Below, in pieces: positions 52,081 through 60,812 of a stretch of 64,000 nt of DNA. The notes beneath the pieces are model-generated. The model saw only the letters and a list, made by a program, of their open reading frames with translations, did no database searches and was not told the DNA's origin. This DNA is from Cyclobacteriaceae bacterium (GTDB lineage: Bacteria; Bacteroidota; Bacteroidia; Cytophagales; Cyclobacteriaceae). The position numbers and the translations under genes were made by a program. Within the stretch, counting starts at the first letter, position 1. Each line of letters opens with the position of its first letter. The DNA is taken from NCBI GenBank assembly GCA_020436165.1, contig JAGQYI010000061.1, forward strand, positions 1 through 64,000, written 5' to 3'.

Positions 52081-53691
52081 TCAGAATCTAAATCCAAGCG
52101 TAAGAACAGTTCGTATGGTATTTTGAGCTATATCTACAATTGGCTCTGAACGGTCAGGTAATAAATAGGGCGAATACTGTGATTTCTGGTATTTATACAC
52201 CGCGGCAAAATCTGCATAGAACTGATCGAACAGAACCCCAACTCCTGCTGAGAATGTTTGATTATAGAATTTGAGACTACTTGAATGGTCATTTGGAGTG
52301 CCATTAATGGCATAACCGGCACGTAAGCGAACGGGAGATAATCGAAGCTCTGCACCTGCTCTAAGGTTCACTCTTTTATCATAATTGTCCCAGATATAAT
52401 TATTATCTGATTCCAAAGCGGCATCAAGACTGGCATTGTCGGATTTTAGCCAGGTATTGCTGTAGTCAAGAAGCTCTGCATCCAGCGTTACAAAACCCAG
52501 CTTTCCAAAGAAAACAGCTGTTCCAAGTGCGTATTTCATTGGGGTTTTAAGATTATAATTTGATTCTATATATGGAGATTCCATGTAAGTTTTATTCAGC
52601 AAAGTATCTCCATCAATAATGTCTCCGTAAAGAAAGTTATTCCAGTTGGCACCCATGGTAGTACCATAGGAATCGTTTAGTGCGTAGGCAGTAGGAGTGG
52701 TAATACTGGCGCCTATCCGGAAAATTGGAATAGGACGAACGATTATACCTACAGTAAGGTTTGCACCGGCACCGTTAATGGCTAGCTCTTCCGTTAAATC
52801 AAAATCGTTTAAGGGATGATGATCCGGCTCATCTGTTTGAGAGTAATCAAACGAATCCTCCCGATAAGTTTTGATTGATTTATACTGAAGGGTAGTTAAA
52901 CCCACATTAAATCCCAGGTAAAGTACATCTGCAAAATTGCCTCCGTAGCCAAAGTTGATCTGGTATTGGGACCCTTTGGTAGTAACGGTTTCATGCTGTT
53001 GTAAAGTAGGTCTTAAAAAACTGGAGCCTAAAAAGGTTACATCTGAAAAATATTCGTCATTCGCATAGGTAGAATCAACAACAGTCCATGGGCCTATAAG
53101 ATAATTGTAATAGGCAAGAGAAGTCAGGTCAAAAGCATCTGAGGGGGCTGGAAATTGCGTGGTAGGTGCTCCCCAGGCACTTTCAACAAAATAGTCGATA
53201 ATGCTGCTGGTATTATTGGTTCCATTATAAGTATAGCTACTGTTAAAATCATTTATTTTTTGAACACTAATACCCCAGGCGCCCCCAAGCCATCCGCCAA
53301 TGCCTTCCCTTGACTGCGATAGTACTCCCGAAATTTGGTCGAGTGACCATTTGGGTAGTTCATCGGTAGTTCGGGTGCCATTCAGGTCTGTTCTGGAAAG
53401 GGTATAATTGAAAGCAGGTGTAATGGTGAATTCCGACCGATTGTACAAACCAAGACCGGCAGGGTTGGTTACAATAGATGAGGGGTCGGCTCCAAGGGCC
53501 ACAGAAGAACCCCCCAGCGCCTGTATACGTGCAGAGCCTAAAGGAGTGGTATTAGAAAAGCGAATTGCATCCTGATAGTATTGGGCGCTTAGCAAAGTGG
53601 GAGCCAATAGTATTATAGCCAGTAAACCAACCGTTAAGAACCGGGGGCTAATAGCGTTAAATAGAGGGTTAATATGCTTGTTACTTTTCAT
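52081..53691 (-). CDS. OmpP1/FadL family outer membrane protein
   Basis: A 536-residue outer membrane barrel. The signal peptide ends near LLAPTLLSAQ. ALGGSSVALGADPSSIVTNP is the typical N-terminal plug/hatch start of the OMPP1/FadL/TodX family (AxGG-x-A-x-ADPSAxxxNPAGL), and repeated amphipathic strands lead to the C-terminal TVLTLGFRF. Probable role: uptake of hydrophobic compounds; ligand unknown. It follows the low-complexity gene on the same strand, separated by 89 bases. Confidence 0.88.
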   Translation of the reverse strand: MKSNKHINPLFNAISPRFLTVGLLAIILLAPTLLSAQYYQDAIRFSNTTPLGSARIQALGGSSVALGADPSSIVTNPAGLGLYNRSEFTITPAFNYTLSRTDLNGTRTTDELPKWSLDQISGVLSQSREGIGGWLGGAWGISVQKINDFNSSYTYNGTNNTSSIIDYFVESAWGAPTTQFPAPSDAFDLTSLAYYNYLIGPWTVVDSTYANDEYFSDVTFLGSSFLRPTLQQHETVTTKGSQYQINFGYGGNFADVLYLGFNVGLTTLQYKSIKTYREDSFDYSQTDEPDHHPLNDFDLTEELAINGAGANLTVGIIVRPIPIFRIGASITTPTAYALNDSYGTTMGANWNNFLYGDIIDGDTLLNKTYMESPYIESNYNLKTPMKYALGTAVFFGKLGFVTLDAELLDYSNTWLKSDNASLDAALESDNNYIWDNYDKRVNLRAGAELRLSPVRLRAGYAINGTPNDHSSSLKFYNQTFSAGVGVLFDQFYADFAAVYKYQKSQYSPYLLPDRSEPIVDIAQNTIRTVLTLGFRF

Positions 53692-53780
53692 CTTAATGTT
53701 TTTTTTAATGCATAGTTTTCCTGGAGTAAAAGCATTTTCAGTCTTAAACTCTAAATTTTAACTTTTACTTTTCTGCTTTT

Positions 53781-54926
53781 CTAGTTTCCCCGCCCTCTCG
53801 ATCTTGTAGATGATCCTGAGCTGCTTCCGCTGCTTCTTGTTCCGCTACTACTTCCGCTTGAGCGACTACCTCCTGTTGAATAAGAGGACCTTGAACCGGA
53901 TGAACCCGAACTTCTTTGGTACGTGCTGTTACTTCTTTGCTGGTATGTATTGCTTCGTTGATACGAGCTATTGCTGTTCGTGTTTGAAGAATTGTTCCAG
54001 TTATAAGTTCTTGTACGAGTGCCTGTTTGTCCGCTGGAATTGGTGTTACCGTCCACAGTGGAAGAACCAGTTCGAGCCCGTCTGTAAGTAGTTCTGTTAC
54101 CGGTGTTTGTACCAGTGCTTCTGCCACCTGCATTCGAATCAGAAACTTTAATTGCACTTCCGCCACGTCCGTAATTTGCTTCCTGTGGCCTGTCTGTGGT
54201 GCGTGAAGTTCTGGAACCATAAATCACTTTTCTTCCGTTTTTGTAACGCACCTCATTGGCTACATGGCCCGAATAATGTGTATAACCATTGGTAGGATAA
54301 TAACAACTGGCAGAATTATAATATCCATTGTAGTACCCATATCGGTTATAATGGTTGTATCTCCATGGGTCGTAGCGGTAATATGCGTAACCCCACGGGT
54401 TGTAGTAATCATAAAATGGATCGTAGTAATAATAGGAGTAGAATGGATCATAAAATGGGTCGTAGTAACCATAGTAGGGTCTTCCGTAGAAGGAACCAAA
54501 CGAAAGGCTAAAACTTAATCCGGGTCTGAAACCATATCCATAAGGAGTTCCTCCATATCCGTAATAATTGTTAACAACCGTTGTGCCACTGGTTGTATTT
54601 TCTTTGGGAAGGCTGTAATCAGTTATATAATATTGGTTGTTATCTGCTTCAGGATCGCTCCCTCCTTCTTGAATAGTTGGGCTCCCAGCCGTTGCACTTT
54701 GTACAGTAGGGCTGCTGAAGTTATGTGAAGAATAATAATCGGAATCATAGCTTTGGTTGCCATAGGTATCACCGGTTGTGGTGCTCGATGCGTACAGTTG
54801 CTCCCTGTCCTTTTTAGAGAAATACATGTCGTCATTTTCTACTCCTTTGCGTAACTGTGCAAACGAAGCAGTGCCGAACATAAAACTAATGGCCAGGGCA
54901 AGTAAGGTAATTTGTTTGGTTTTCAT
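53781..54926 (-). CDS. Secreted Tyr-rich/Ser-Gly-rich low-complexity protein
   Basis: A 381-residue secreted protein: signal peptide MKTKQITLLALAISFMFGTASFAQ, a moderately complex part (residues 25-120), a Tyr-rich stretch near 120-215 (GRPYYGYYDPFYDPFYSYYY and similar), a basic linker (VRYKNGRKVIYGSRTSR) and a Ser/Gly/Thr/Arg-rich tail to the C-terminus (TYQQRSNSTYQRSSGSSGSR). I recall similar proteins beside proS in other Bacteroidota, but function is not known. Tyrosine and serine richness suggests a structural surface or matrix material. Confidence 0.7.
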   Translation of the reverse strand: MKTKQITLLALAISFMFGTASFAQLRKGVENDDMYFSKKDREQLYASSTTTGDTYGNQSYDSDYYSSHNFSSPTVQSATAGSPTIQEGGSDPEADNNQYYITDYSLPKENTTSGTTVVNNYYGYGGTPYGYGFRPGLSFSLSFGSFYGRPYYGYYDPFYDPFYSYYYYDPFYDYYNPWGYAYYRYDPWRYNHYNRYGYYNGYYNSASCYYPTNGYTHYSGHVANEVRYKNGRKVIYGSRTSRTTDRPQEANYGRGGSAIKVSDSNAGGRSTGTNTGNRTTYRRARTGSSTVDGNTNSSGQTGTRTRTYNWNNSSNTNSNSSYQRSNTYQQRSNSTYQRSSGSSGSRSSYSTGGSRSSGSSSGTRSSGSSSGSSTRSRGRGN

Positions 54927-54992
54927 GGCTCCAATATTTGGTTAGCAATACAATTCCTTGGTTTAAAGATAACGAGAGCAAGCTACAAGATA

Positions 54993-55000
54993 TATATTTG
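54993..55000 (+). promoter_or_regulatory. proS promoter -7 box
   Basis: TATATTTG, a perfect TAnnTTTG box, lies 47 bases before the proS start, in the divergent space with the low-complexity gene. Confidence 0.6.
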
Positions 55001-55047
55001 CAACTCATTATTTATTTATCTGAATTAAAGCAAAATTCATACCGAAA

Positions 55048-56520
55048 ATGGGCAAAGGAATTACGAAAAGGAGCGAAGACTACTCAGCATGGTACAACGA
55101 ACTGGTAAAGAAGGCAGATTTAGCCGAAAACTCACCGGTGCGTGGTTGTATGGTGATTAAACCGCATGGTTTTGCCGTGTGGGAACGTATGCAGGCTGTG
55201 TTGGACAAGATGTTCAAGGAAACAGGACATTACAATGCATATTTCCCCATTTTTATTCCTAAGTCGTATTTCAGCCGTGAGGCGAGCCACGTGGAGGGCT
55301 TTGCCAAAGAATGTGCGGTGGTTACCCATTATCGTTTGAAAAACGACCCTGATGGGGAAGGAGTAGTAGTTGACCCGGATGCTAAATTGGAAGAGGAGCT
55401 GATCGTACGCCCAACTTCTGAAACTGTAATTTGGGATACCTATAAAAACTGGATTCAGAGCTACCGCGACCTGCCTATTCTGTTGAACCAGTGGGCCAAC
55501 GTAGTGCGCTGGGAAATGCGTACCCGCTTGTTTCTGCGTACTGCTGAGTTCCTGTGGCAGGAAGGCCATACCGCGCATGCTACCCGCAAGGAGGCAGAAG
55601 AGGAGGCAGTACAAATGATGAACGTATATGCCGATTTTGTAGAGAACTTTATGGCGGTTCCTGTGTTGAAGGGTGTGAAGAGTGAAAGCGAACGTTTTGC
55701 CGGTGCGGTGGACACCTATTGTATTGAAGCTCTGATGCAGGATGGAAAAGCGCTGCAAGCAGGAACTTCTCACTTCCTGGGCCAAAACTTTGCCAAGGCA
55801 TTTGATGTGAAGTTTGCCGACCAAACCGGTAAGCTGGAATACGTGTGGGGTACCTCGTGGGGTGTAAGTACCCGATTGATGGGCGCCCTGATTATGGCGC
55901 ACTCCGATGACGAAGGATTGGTGTTGCCACCAAAATTGGCCCCTACGCAGGTGGTTATTGTGCCTATCTTCAAAAACGAAGAGGAGTTGGCTCAAATAAG
56001 TGAAGTAGCCAATAAAATAGTGAAAAACCTGCGCGCCAAAGACATTAGTGTAAAATTTGACAACCGCGATACCCACAAACCAGGATGGAAATTTGCCGAA
56101 TACGAGCAAAAAGGTGTACCAGTACGTATTGCCATTGGCCCTCGCGATTTAGAAAACAACCAGGTGGAAGTAGCCCGAAGGGATACCAAGGTTAAACAGA
56201 CCTATGATCTGGATGGTTTAGCCCAGGTAATTAACGATCTGCTGGGCGCCATACAAAACGATATGTACGAAAAAGCGCTGCAGTTTAGAGAAGACAATAC
56301 CACCGAGGTAAACAGCTACGATGAGTTTAAGGAGGTAATTGAAAACAAGGGTGGCTTTGTGTACGCCCACTGGGATGGTACTGCCGAAACTGAAGAACAA
56401 ATTAAAAACGAAACCAAAGCTACTATCCGACTTATTCCTTTAGAAAAAGGAGAGGAAGGCGTGTGCATGGTTACAGGCAAGTCTTCGAAAGGAAGAGTGG
56501 TGTTTGCGCGGGCGTATTAA
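55048..56520 (+). CDS. proS: Prolyl-tRNA synthetase (archaeal/eukaryotic type)
   Basis: Charges tRNA-Pro. The 490-residue enzyme is the class II type 3 form, without the bacterial editing insert. Motif 2/3 and neighbouring stretches are [40 protein letters not shown] and [20 protein letters not shown]. The anticodon domain ([15 protein letters not shown]) and a C-terminal zinc-like domain end it with a Tyr, as in archaeal type. It is followed by a terminator. Confidence 0.96.
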   Translation: MGKGITKRSEDYSAWYNELVKKADLAENSPVRGCMVIKPHGFAVWERMQAVLDKMFKETGHYNAYFPIFIPKSYFSREASHVEGFAKECAVVTHYRLKNDPDGEGVVVDPDAKLEEELIVRPTSETVIWDTYKNWIQSYRDLPILLNQWANVVRWEMRTRLFLRTAEFLWQEGHTAHATRKEAEEEAVQMMNVYADFVENFMAVPVLKGVKSESERFAGAVDTYCIEALMQDGKALQAGTSHFLGQNFAKAFDVKFADQTGKLEYVWGTSWGVSTRLMGALIMAHSDDEGLVLPPKLAPTQVVIVPIFKNEEELAQISEVANKIVKNLRAKDISVKFDNRDTHKPGWKFAEYEQKGVPVRIAIGPRDLENNQVEVARRDTKVKQTYDLDGLAQVINDLLGAIQNDMYEKALQFREDNTTEVNSYDEFKEVIENKGGFVYAHWDGTAETEEQIKNETKATIRLIPLEKGEEGVCMVTGKSSKGRVVFARAY

Positions 56521-56537
56521 AAATTTAAAGTTCTAGT

Positions 56538-56580
56538 CCCCGGACTTGTTCCGGGGCCTCCTTCAGGAGGCTTGTTCTTT
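56538..56580 (+). terminator. Double hairpin terminator of proS
   Basis: Two adjacent stems, CCCCGGA / TCCGGGG (loop CTTGT) and GCCTCC / GGAGGC (loop TTCA), are followed by TTGTTCTTTT. Confidence 0.75.
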
Positions 56581-56590
56581 TAAGGGGAGA

Positions 56591-56630
56591 CCCCCGTCCA
56601 TAGGACTCCTTCGGAGAATGGAATCGGGGG
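56591..56630. repeat. Three-tier palindrome
   Basis: Nested arms CCCCCG/CGGGGG, CCAT/ATGG and CTCC/GGAG around a TTC loop, separated by small unpaired bulges, form one long interrupted hairpin just after the proS terminator. It looks like a repetitive extragenic palindrome; a related copy is not seen in this window. Confidence 0.6.
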
Positions 56631-56695
56631 ATGTTTGCTTTAATTCCTTTGGAAAGAGTATTAATATTAAGATTTCGGTTTCAGTTTGTTGTTTA

Positions 56696-57445
56696 CTATA
56701 GATTTGATCTTTTAATCTGCTGATCATTTTTAAATGATGCATAGTCTGTTAATCCAAGTTGCTCATCTTCAATATTTGAGAAATCTTGAATAATATGATA
56801 ATATGTATTTGCTTCACTTGAAAAATTGCCAAAAACAAATTGTCTTGCAAGTGCTCGAAAGAAAGTCTCCAGTCTAATTATAATTTCCTTGTTGGAATCC
56901 TCATAAACTTTGTCAAGTTGATTAGGAGGGCCAAGCATTTTTAAGAAATTGGCCTCTCCATATAATTCCTTACACACCTGTGTTTCTAATTTTTCCCATT
57001 CCTTTTTTGAATCGAATTCTTGCTTTTTCCCAAGTACTGCATCAAGATTAAAATACCTTGACTTACTACCATATTCAGATAGAACTAAGCAAATTGAATT
57101 GATAAATGAGTTTTTTGTTATAGAATCTAAATCATTTTGAGCAAAGTCACCAGGTGTCAAAATGCAGATTTCTTCAATTCTTTGCTTTAAAAAGAGAATG
57201 TCATGTCCGTTTTTGTTGTCCCAGATCTCACCAGTTTTTGGGAACCTTTTATTTAGTTCTTTATGATTTAGACAAAGCATGGCTTTGAATAGTCTTTCAA
57301 GGCCACTGGATAGATAAATAAAAACAGGATCATAGAAATCATTTGCTGCTGATATCTTTTGAATTTCAGATAGTCCGAGCCTCAAGAATTTTATTGCTCT
57401 TTCTACCTCAAAAATTAAGGATATGTTTCTGTAGGCTTCGTTCAT
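56696..57445 (-). CDS. Hypothetical protein, possibly HEPN-like
   Basis: A 249-residue mainly helical cytoplasmic protein I do not recognise. The N-terminal part (EVERAIKFLRLGLSEIQKIS and YLSSGLERLFKAMLCLNHKE) resembles the alpha-helical start of HEPN-type domains, but no clear R-x4-6-H catalytic motif is visible. Its codon bias is AT-rich, and it is flanked by palindromic repeats on both sides, unlike its housekeeping neighbours, suggesting an accessory gene. Stand-alone, facing proS convergently. Confidence 0.6.
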   Translation of the reverse strand: MNEAYRNISLIFEVERAIKFLRLGLSEIQKISAANDFYDPVFIYLSSGLERLFKAMLCLNHKELNKRFPKTGEIWDNKNGHDILFLKQRIEEICILTPGDFAQNDLDSITKNSFINSICLVLSEYGSKSRYFNLDAVLGKKQEFDSKKEWEKLETQVCKELYGEANFLKMLGPPNQLDKVYEDSNKEIIIRLETFFRALARQFVFGNFSSEANTYYHIIQDFSNIEDEQLGLTDYASFKNDQQIKRSNL

Positions 57446-57480
57446 TCTTTTTTATCTTAATACATGAAGTTACATAAAAC

Positions 57481-57756
57481 CCGTCATTCCGAACTAGATT
57501 CGGAATCTCATTTAAATACTAATGCCGAGATATCCTGAATCTAGTTCAGGATGACAATATCCTTTATTAAGTCATTTCGTATCTGCCTATTATTGGCGGA
57601 GGAGAAATCCTTGCCATGCGTATAAATGGCTGCATGGTAAAGATGCTCCGCAGGAATTCTCCGGACCCGCACAGGTATATCGAACTCCTATGGAGCAGGA
57701 ATCGCAGCTTTAGTAAGTATTATTCGAACAGATTCCCGTGAAGTCGGGAATGACGG
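57481..57756. repeat. Palindromic repeat block with terminal inverted repeats
   Basis: This block fills most of the 367-base gap between the hypothetical gene and the TonB-domain gene. It is bounded by 10-bp perfect inverted repeats (CCGTCATTCC at 57481-57490, GGAATGACGG at 57747-57756). Inside are three hairpins: ATTCCGAA/TTCGGAAT (57486-57506), ATCCTGAA/TTCAGGAT (57532-57552) and ATTCCCG/CGGGAAT (57732-57751). No ORF or transposase. Its palindromes recur at 58.6-58.9 kb. Confidence 0.7.
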
Positions 57757-57812
57757 TTTAAATATTAACGATGTTAAATTGCAATTAGTAGCAAGATGAA
57801 TTGCAATGTAGT

Positions 57813-58529
57813 CTACCCCTTTTTCTTCTTTTTAGGTGGGTTTGATAGTTTAAATGTTAGGGGTAAGACCATTCGAACGTAAACAGGTTTACCTTCCTGC
57901 AATCCAGGTGTAAATCGGGATGAATTTTTTACAACCCTAATAGCTTCTTCATCACAACCACCGCCAATTCTATTTATAACATTTACTCCATCCACACTTC
58001 CGTCTTTGTTAACTACAAATTGCACATAAATTTTCCCTTCTATCCCTTTTCTTCGTGCTTCGGCAGGGTACTTCATCTCATGCATTACATATTTATAAAA
58101 GGCACTAAACCCTCCTGGGTATTGTGGTTGTGTATCTACTATCTTAAATACTTCTGGGTCATCAGACGGATCGATTTCAATTGAGTTCCACCTTTCTTTA
58201 ATCATCATTTTCCCATTCCATTGAACGGCTTTATTGTAAATATTATTAGACCTATTAATATAATAGATACTATCTTTTTTATTGATATTTGCTAGTTCTC
58301 TGCAACTCTCGCTAGCCATTTTGTACGTTTCCAACCTGGTGGTATTGTTCTCTCTTAACAAGGAATCATAATAGTCTAAAACTTCTTTATATTTTTTATC
58401 CAAGTAGTCGAGCTTGGCCTTATGGAATCGTTTATTAGCAGCTATTTGCTCTGGAGTAAGTTCATAATCTTGTGCTGCTGAAAAAGTAGAGATAAAGAAA
58501 AACGTAGCCAGTATAAGTAAATGTTTCAT
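57813..58529 (-). CDS. TonB C-terminal domain periplasmic protein
   Basis: A 238-residue protein with a signal peptide (MKHLLILATFFFISTFSAAQ) and a C-terminal TonB domain of about 90 residues (YPAEARRKGIEGKIYVQFVV, RIGGGCDEEAIRVVKNSSRF, TPGLQEGKPVYVRMVLPLTF). A helical region (residues 25-110) precedes. It has no N-terminal membrane anchor beyond the signal peptide, so it is a TonB-domain-only protein rather than a classical energy transducer. The C-terminus is lysine-rich. It stands between two blocks of palindromic repeats. Confidence 0.85.
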   Translation of the reverse strand: MKHLLILATFFFISTFSAAQDYELTPEQIAANKRFHKAKLDYLDKKYKEVLDYYDSLLRENNTTRLETYKMASESCRELANINKKDSIYYINRSNNIYNKAVQWNGKMMIKERWNSIEIDPSDDPEVFKIVDTQPQYPGGFSAFYKYVMHEMKYPAEARRKGIEGKIYVQFVVNKDGSVDGVNVINRIGGGCDEEAIRVVKNSSRFTPGLQEGKPVYVRMVLPLTFKLSNPPKKKKKG

Positions 58530-58891
58530 TTCACAAATGGTATTAAAAAAAGTCTAATATAAATTAAAATGATAATACATGTAATGTTTTAAATTTTTTA
58601 TTTATTTCAGCAAACTAAGAGTTGAAATAAGTAGGAGATTTGAAAAAAATTAACGGAAATTCAGCATCTCGGAGATCCTGAAATTAATTCAGGATGACAA
58701 TATCCTTTATTAAGTCATTTCGTATCCGCCTTTGACGTACTCAAACAGTGGAGATTTTATCCGCTTTCCTAGTTGTTTTTTTTAACGCTATTTCCACAAG
58801 GTCCCATTCAAAAAAATAGAAAGTCATTCCGAACTCGATTCGGAATCTCTGAGATCCTGAAATTAATTCAGGATGACGTTTTAATGAGAGA
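58530..58891. repeat. Intergenic region with dispersed palindromic repeats
   Basis: This 362-base space before rlmN contains two near-identical 33-base units (58666-58698 and 58845-58877, one mismatch) including ATCCTGAAATTAATTCAGGAT, a 43-base segment at 58688-58730 that matches 57545-57587 with one mismatch, and GTCATTCCGAACTCGATTCGG at 58823-58843. These are repetitive extragenic palindromes. No gene is visible in it. Confidence 0.75.
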
Positions 58892-59935
58892 TTACTTAGT
58901 CTTCCCAGCCAATTGCCCGCAGGCGGCATCAATATCTTTGCCTCGGCTTCTGCGCACTTTTACGGTCACACCTCGTTTATCGAGGTAGGCAGCAAACTTA
59001 TCCAACGTACCTTCATCCGCTTTGCTGAAAGGTGTATCTTCTACAGGATTGTACTCAATGATGTTCACTTTGCAGGGCAGGTGCCTGGTAAACTGGTACA
59101 GCTCTTCTGCATCTTCCAGCGAGTCGTTGAAGTTGTAGAAAAGGATGTATTCGTAGGTAACAGGGTTCTTCGTCTTTGCAAAGTAGTACTTTAGCGCTTC
59201 GCGCAATGCCTCCAATGTATTAGTTTCATTGATCGGCATGATTTCATTCCTCTTGGTATCGTTGGCTGCATGTAGTGATAGGGCAAGATTAAACTTCACC
59301 TCATCATCGCCAAGCTTGCGTATCATCTTGGCAATACCGGCCGTAGAAACCGTAATCCGTTTGGGAGACATGCCCAGCCCTTCGGGCGAGGTAATGTACT
59401 CCACCGACTGCAGCACATTACTGTAATTAAGCAATGGCTCACCCATGCCCATGTACACAATATTGGTCAATGGCTGGTCGTATTCCTGTTCTGCCTGATT
59501 TTTGATAAGTACCACCTGGTCGTAAATCTCAGACGCATCCAGGTTGCGGAGGCGTTCCAGCTTGCCCGTAGCGCAAAAAGCACAGCTTAAGGAGCACCCC
59601 ACCTGGGATGAAATGCAGGCCGTCATCCGATGGGTAGTAGGTATCAGAACGCCTTCCACAATGTTGCTGTCGTACAGGCGCATGGTAGATTTAATCGTGC
59701 GATCCGAGCTCTTTTGTTGGCCGCCAATCTCCACGTTATTGATGGTGAAGTGTTGCTCCAGCATTTCACGCGTAGCTTTCGACAGGTTGGTCATCTGCGC
59801 AAAGTCCGTAGCCGATTTTTGCCACAGCCATTCATAGACTTGGTTGGCACGGAAGGCCTTGTCGCCCTGCGAAACAAAGAACTCTTTGAGCTCTTGTTTG
59901 GTAAGCTTGCGTATGTCTTGCCTGGTTTCTACCAT
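58892..59935 (-). CDS. rlmN: 23S rRNA (adenine2503-C2)-methyltransferase RlmN
   Basis: A radical-SAM enzyme that methylates A2503 of 23S rRNA and A37 of some tRNAs. I chose ATG 59935 (MVETRQDIRKLTKQELK, 347 residues); an in-frame ATG 63 bases upstream is unlikely. The cluster motif is SCAFCATGKLERLRN (with CSLSCAFC), and MGMGEPLLNY and GVTVKVRRSRGKDIDAACGQ (Cys near the C-terminus) are typical. The N-terminal helical domain precedes the barrel. Stand-alone gene with repeats upstream and downstream. Confidence 0.95.
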   Translation of the reverse strand: MVETRQDIRKLTKQELKEFFVSQGDKAFRANQVYEWLWQKSATDFAQMTNLSKATREMLEQHFTINNVEIGGQQKSSDRTIKSTMRLYDSNIVEGVLIPTTHRMTACISSQVGCSLSCAFCATGKLERLRNLDASEIYDQVVLIKNQAEQEYDQPLTNIVYMGMGEPLLNYSNVLQSVEYITSPEGLGMSPKRITVSTAGIAKMIRKLGDDEVKFNLALSLHAANDTKRNEIMPINETNTLEALREALKYYFAKTKNPVTYEYILFYNFNDSLEDAEELYQFTRHLPCKVNIIEYNPVEDTPFSKADEGTLDKFAAYLDKRGVTVKVRRSRGKDIDAACGQLAGKTK

Positions 59936-60281
59936 GGTGCAAAGGTATAGAGGAAAGGTCTTACTTTCTTCCTTGATGAGGAAAGTAACATATTTCATTT
60001 TTCTCTACATTTTTTGGCGTTCCAAAAAACGAAGCAAAAAAGAACCTGGCTATGAGAAAATAAGCTAAAATTCTTTCAAGCAGCTAAAATTCAAAAACTC
60101 GCCTCACTATGTTCGTCTCAAACAGTTTGAATTTCTTAACACTGCTTTCAATAATTTCTAAACGCAATTTTCACAATGCCACCCTTCATTTGGCAAGCTT
60201 GGGTAGATGTCCACGAATAGCGCTGTAAGCCAATTGCGATAGAGTTTTAAAGTGTCCCCTTGAGGGGACTAAAGGGGTGTT
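59936..60281. other. Intergenic region with short palindromes
   Basis: A 346-base space between rlmN and the thioesterase. It holds a hairpin TTTTTTGG/CCAAAAAA (about 60008-60027, loop CGTT) and GTCCCCTTGAGGGGAC near 60256-60271, both resembling dispersed motifs common in Bacteroidota. I see no gene, tRNA or regulatory RNA. Confidence 0.5.
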
Positions 60282-60704
60282 TTAAAAAGCAGCTTTCAAA
60301 CTTTCAGGAATTCTGGCGACCTTACGGGTTTCGTAATTAAAACAAACGATCCCTGTTTTGCCTATAGCCACTTCCACCCCTTGCTGGTTGATGAGACGGT
60401 AGTAGAGATCAAAACTACTTCCTCCCATACCATCAATTCCCAATTCGATGGTGATTATTTCTCCATGAAAAACTTCTGCCTTGAACTGAATGGCCGCATC
60501 GGCCACGATAATGCCAACAGGTGGTTCAACTTCCTTTTCATCTTTATAACCCAACAATTTCAACCATTGCAGGCGTGCTTCCTGCATAAGGGTAAGAAAA
60601 CGGTCGTTGCCCAAATGACCACCATAATTGATATCGGAAATGGTAATGGCAACCTGTGTTGTGAATGCTATTTTTTCAGGAAACTGGAGTTGAATTCTAC
60701 TCAT
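60282..60704 (-). CDS. Acyl-CoA thioesterase (4HBT hot-dog family)
   Basis: A 140-residue hot-dog-fold protein from ATG 60704 (MSRIQLQFPEK). ITISDINYGGHLGNDRFLTL carries the D-x-N-x-x-G-H active-site signature of 4-hydroxybenzoyl-CoA thioesterase-like enzymes, and YYRLINQQGVEVAIGKTGIV forms the strand. Cytoplasmic; the acyl-CoA substrate cannot be given. Divergent from clpB. Confidence 0.9.
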   Translation of the reverse strand: MSRIQLQFPEKIAFTTQVAITISDINYGGHLGNDRFLTLMQEARLQWLKLLGYKDEKEVEPPVGIIVADAAIQFKAEVFHGEIITIELGIDGMGGSSFDLYYRLINQQGVEVAIGKTGIVCFNYETRKVARIPESLKAAF

Positions 60705-60812
60705 AAATGCCAAACTGTCTTAAAATATCTCAATTCACGGTAAAAATATGTCAAAACATCCGATTAATTTGAAAGGCTGAATTTTTGCTATTAGTCACCC
60801 AAAGGATTGACT

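Noticed and set aside
53765..54220. 151-codon frame on the same strand as the low-complexity gene
   Set aside because: A different frame of the repetitive tail; the in-frame gene with signal peptide explains the region better.
55132..56109. 325-codon open frame antisense to proS
   Set aside because: It is a frame shadow of the well-supported proS; the predicted protein has no signal, domain or plausible composition, and no promoter or start context supports it.
57446..57812. Short ORFs inside the palindromic region
   Set aside because: They are interrupted by the hairpins and have no gene-like start or composition.
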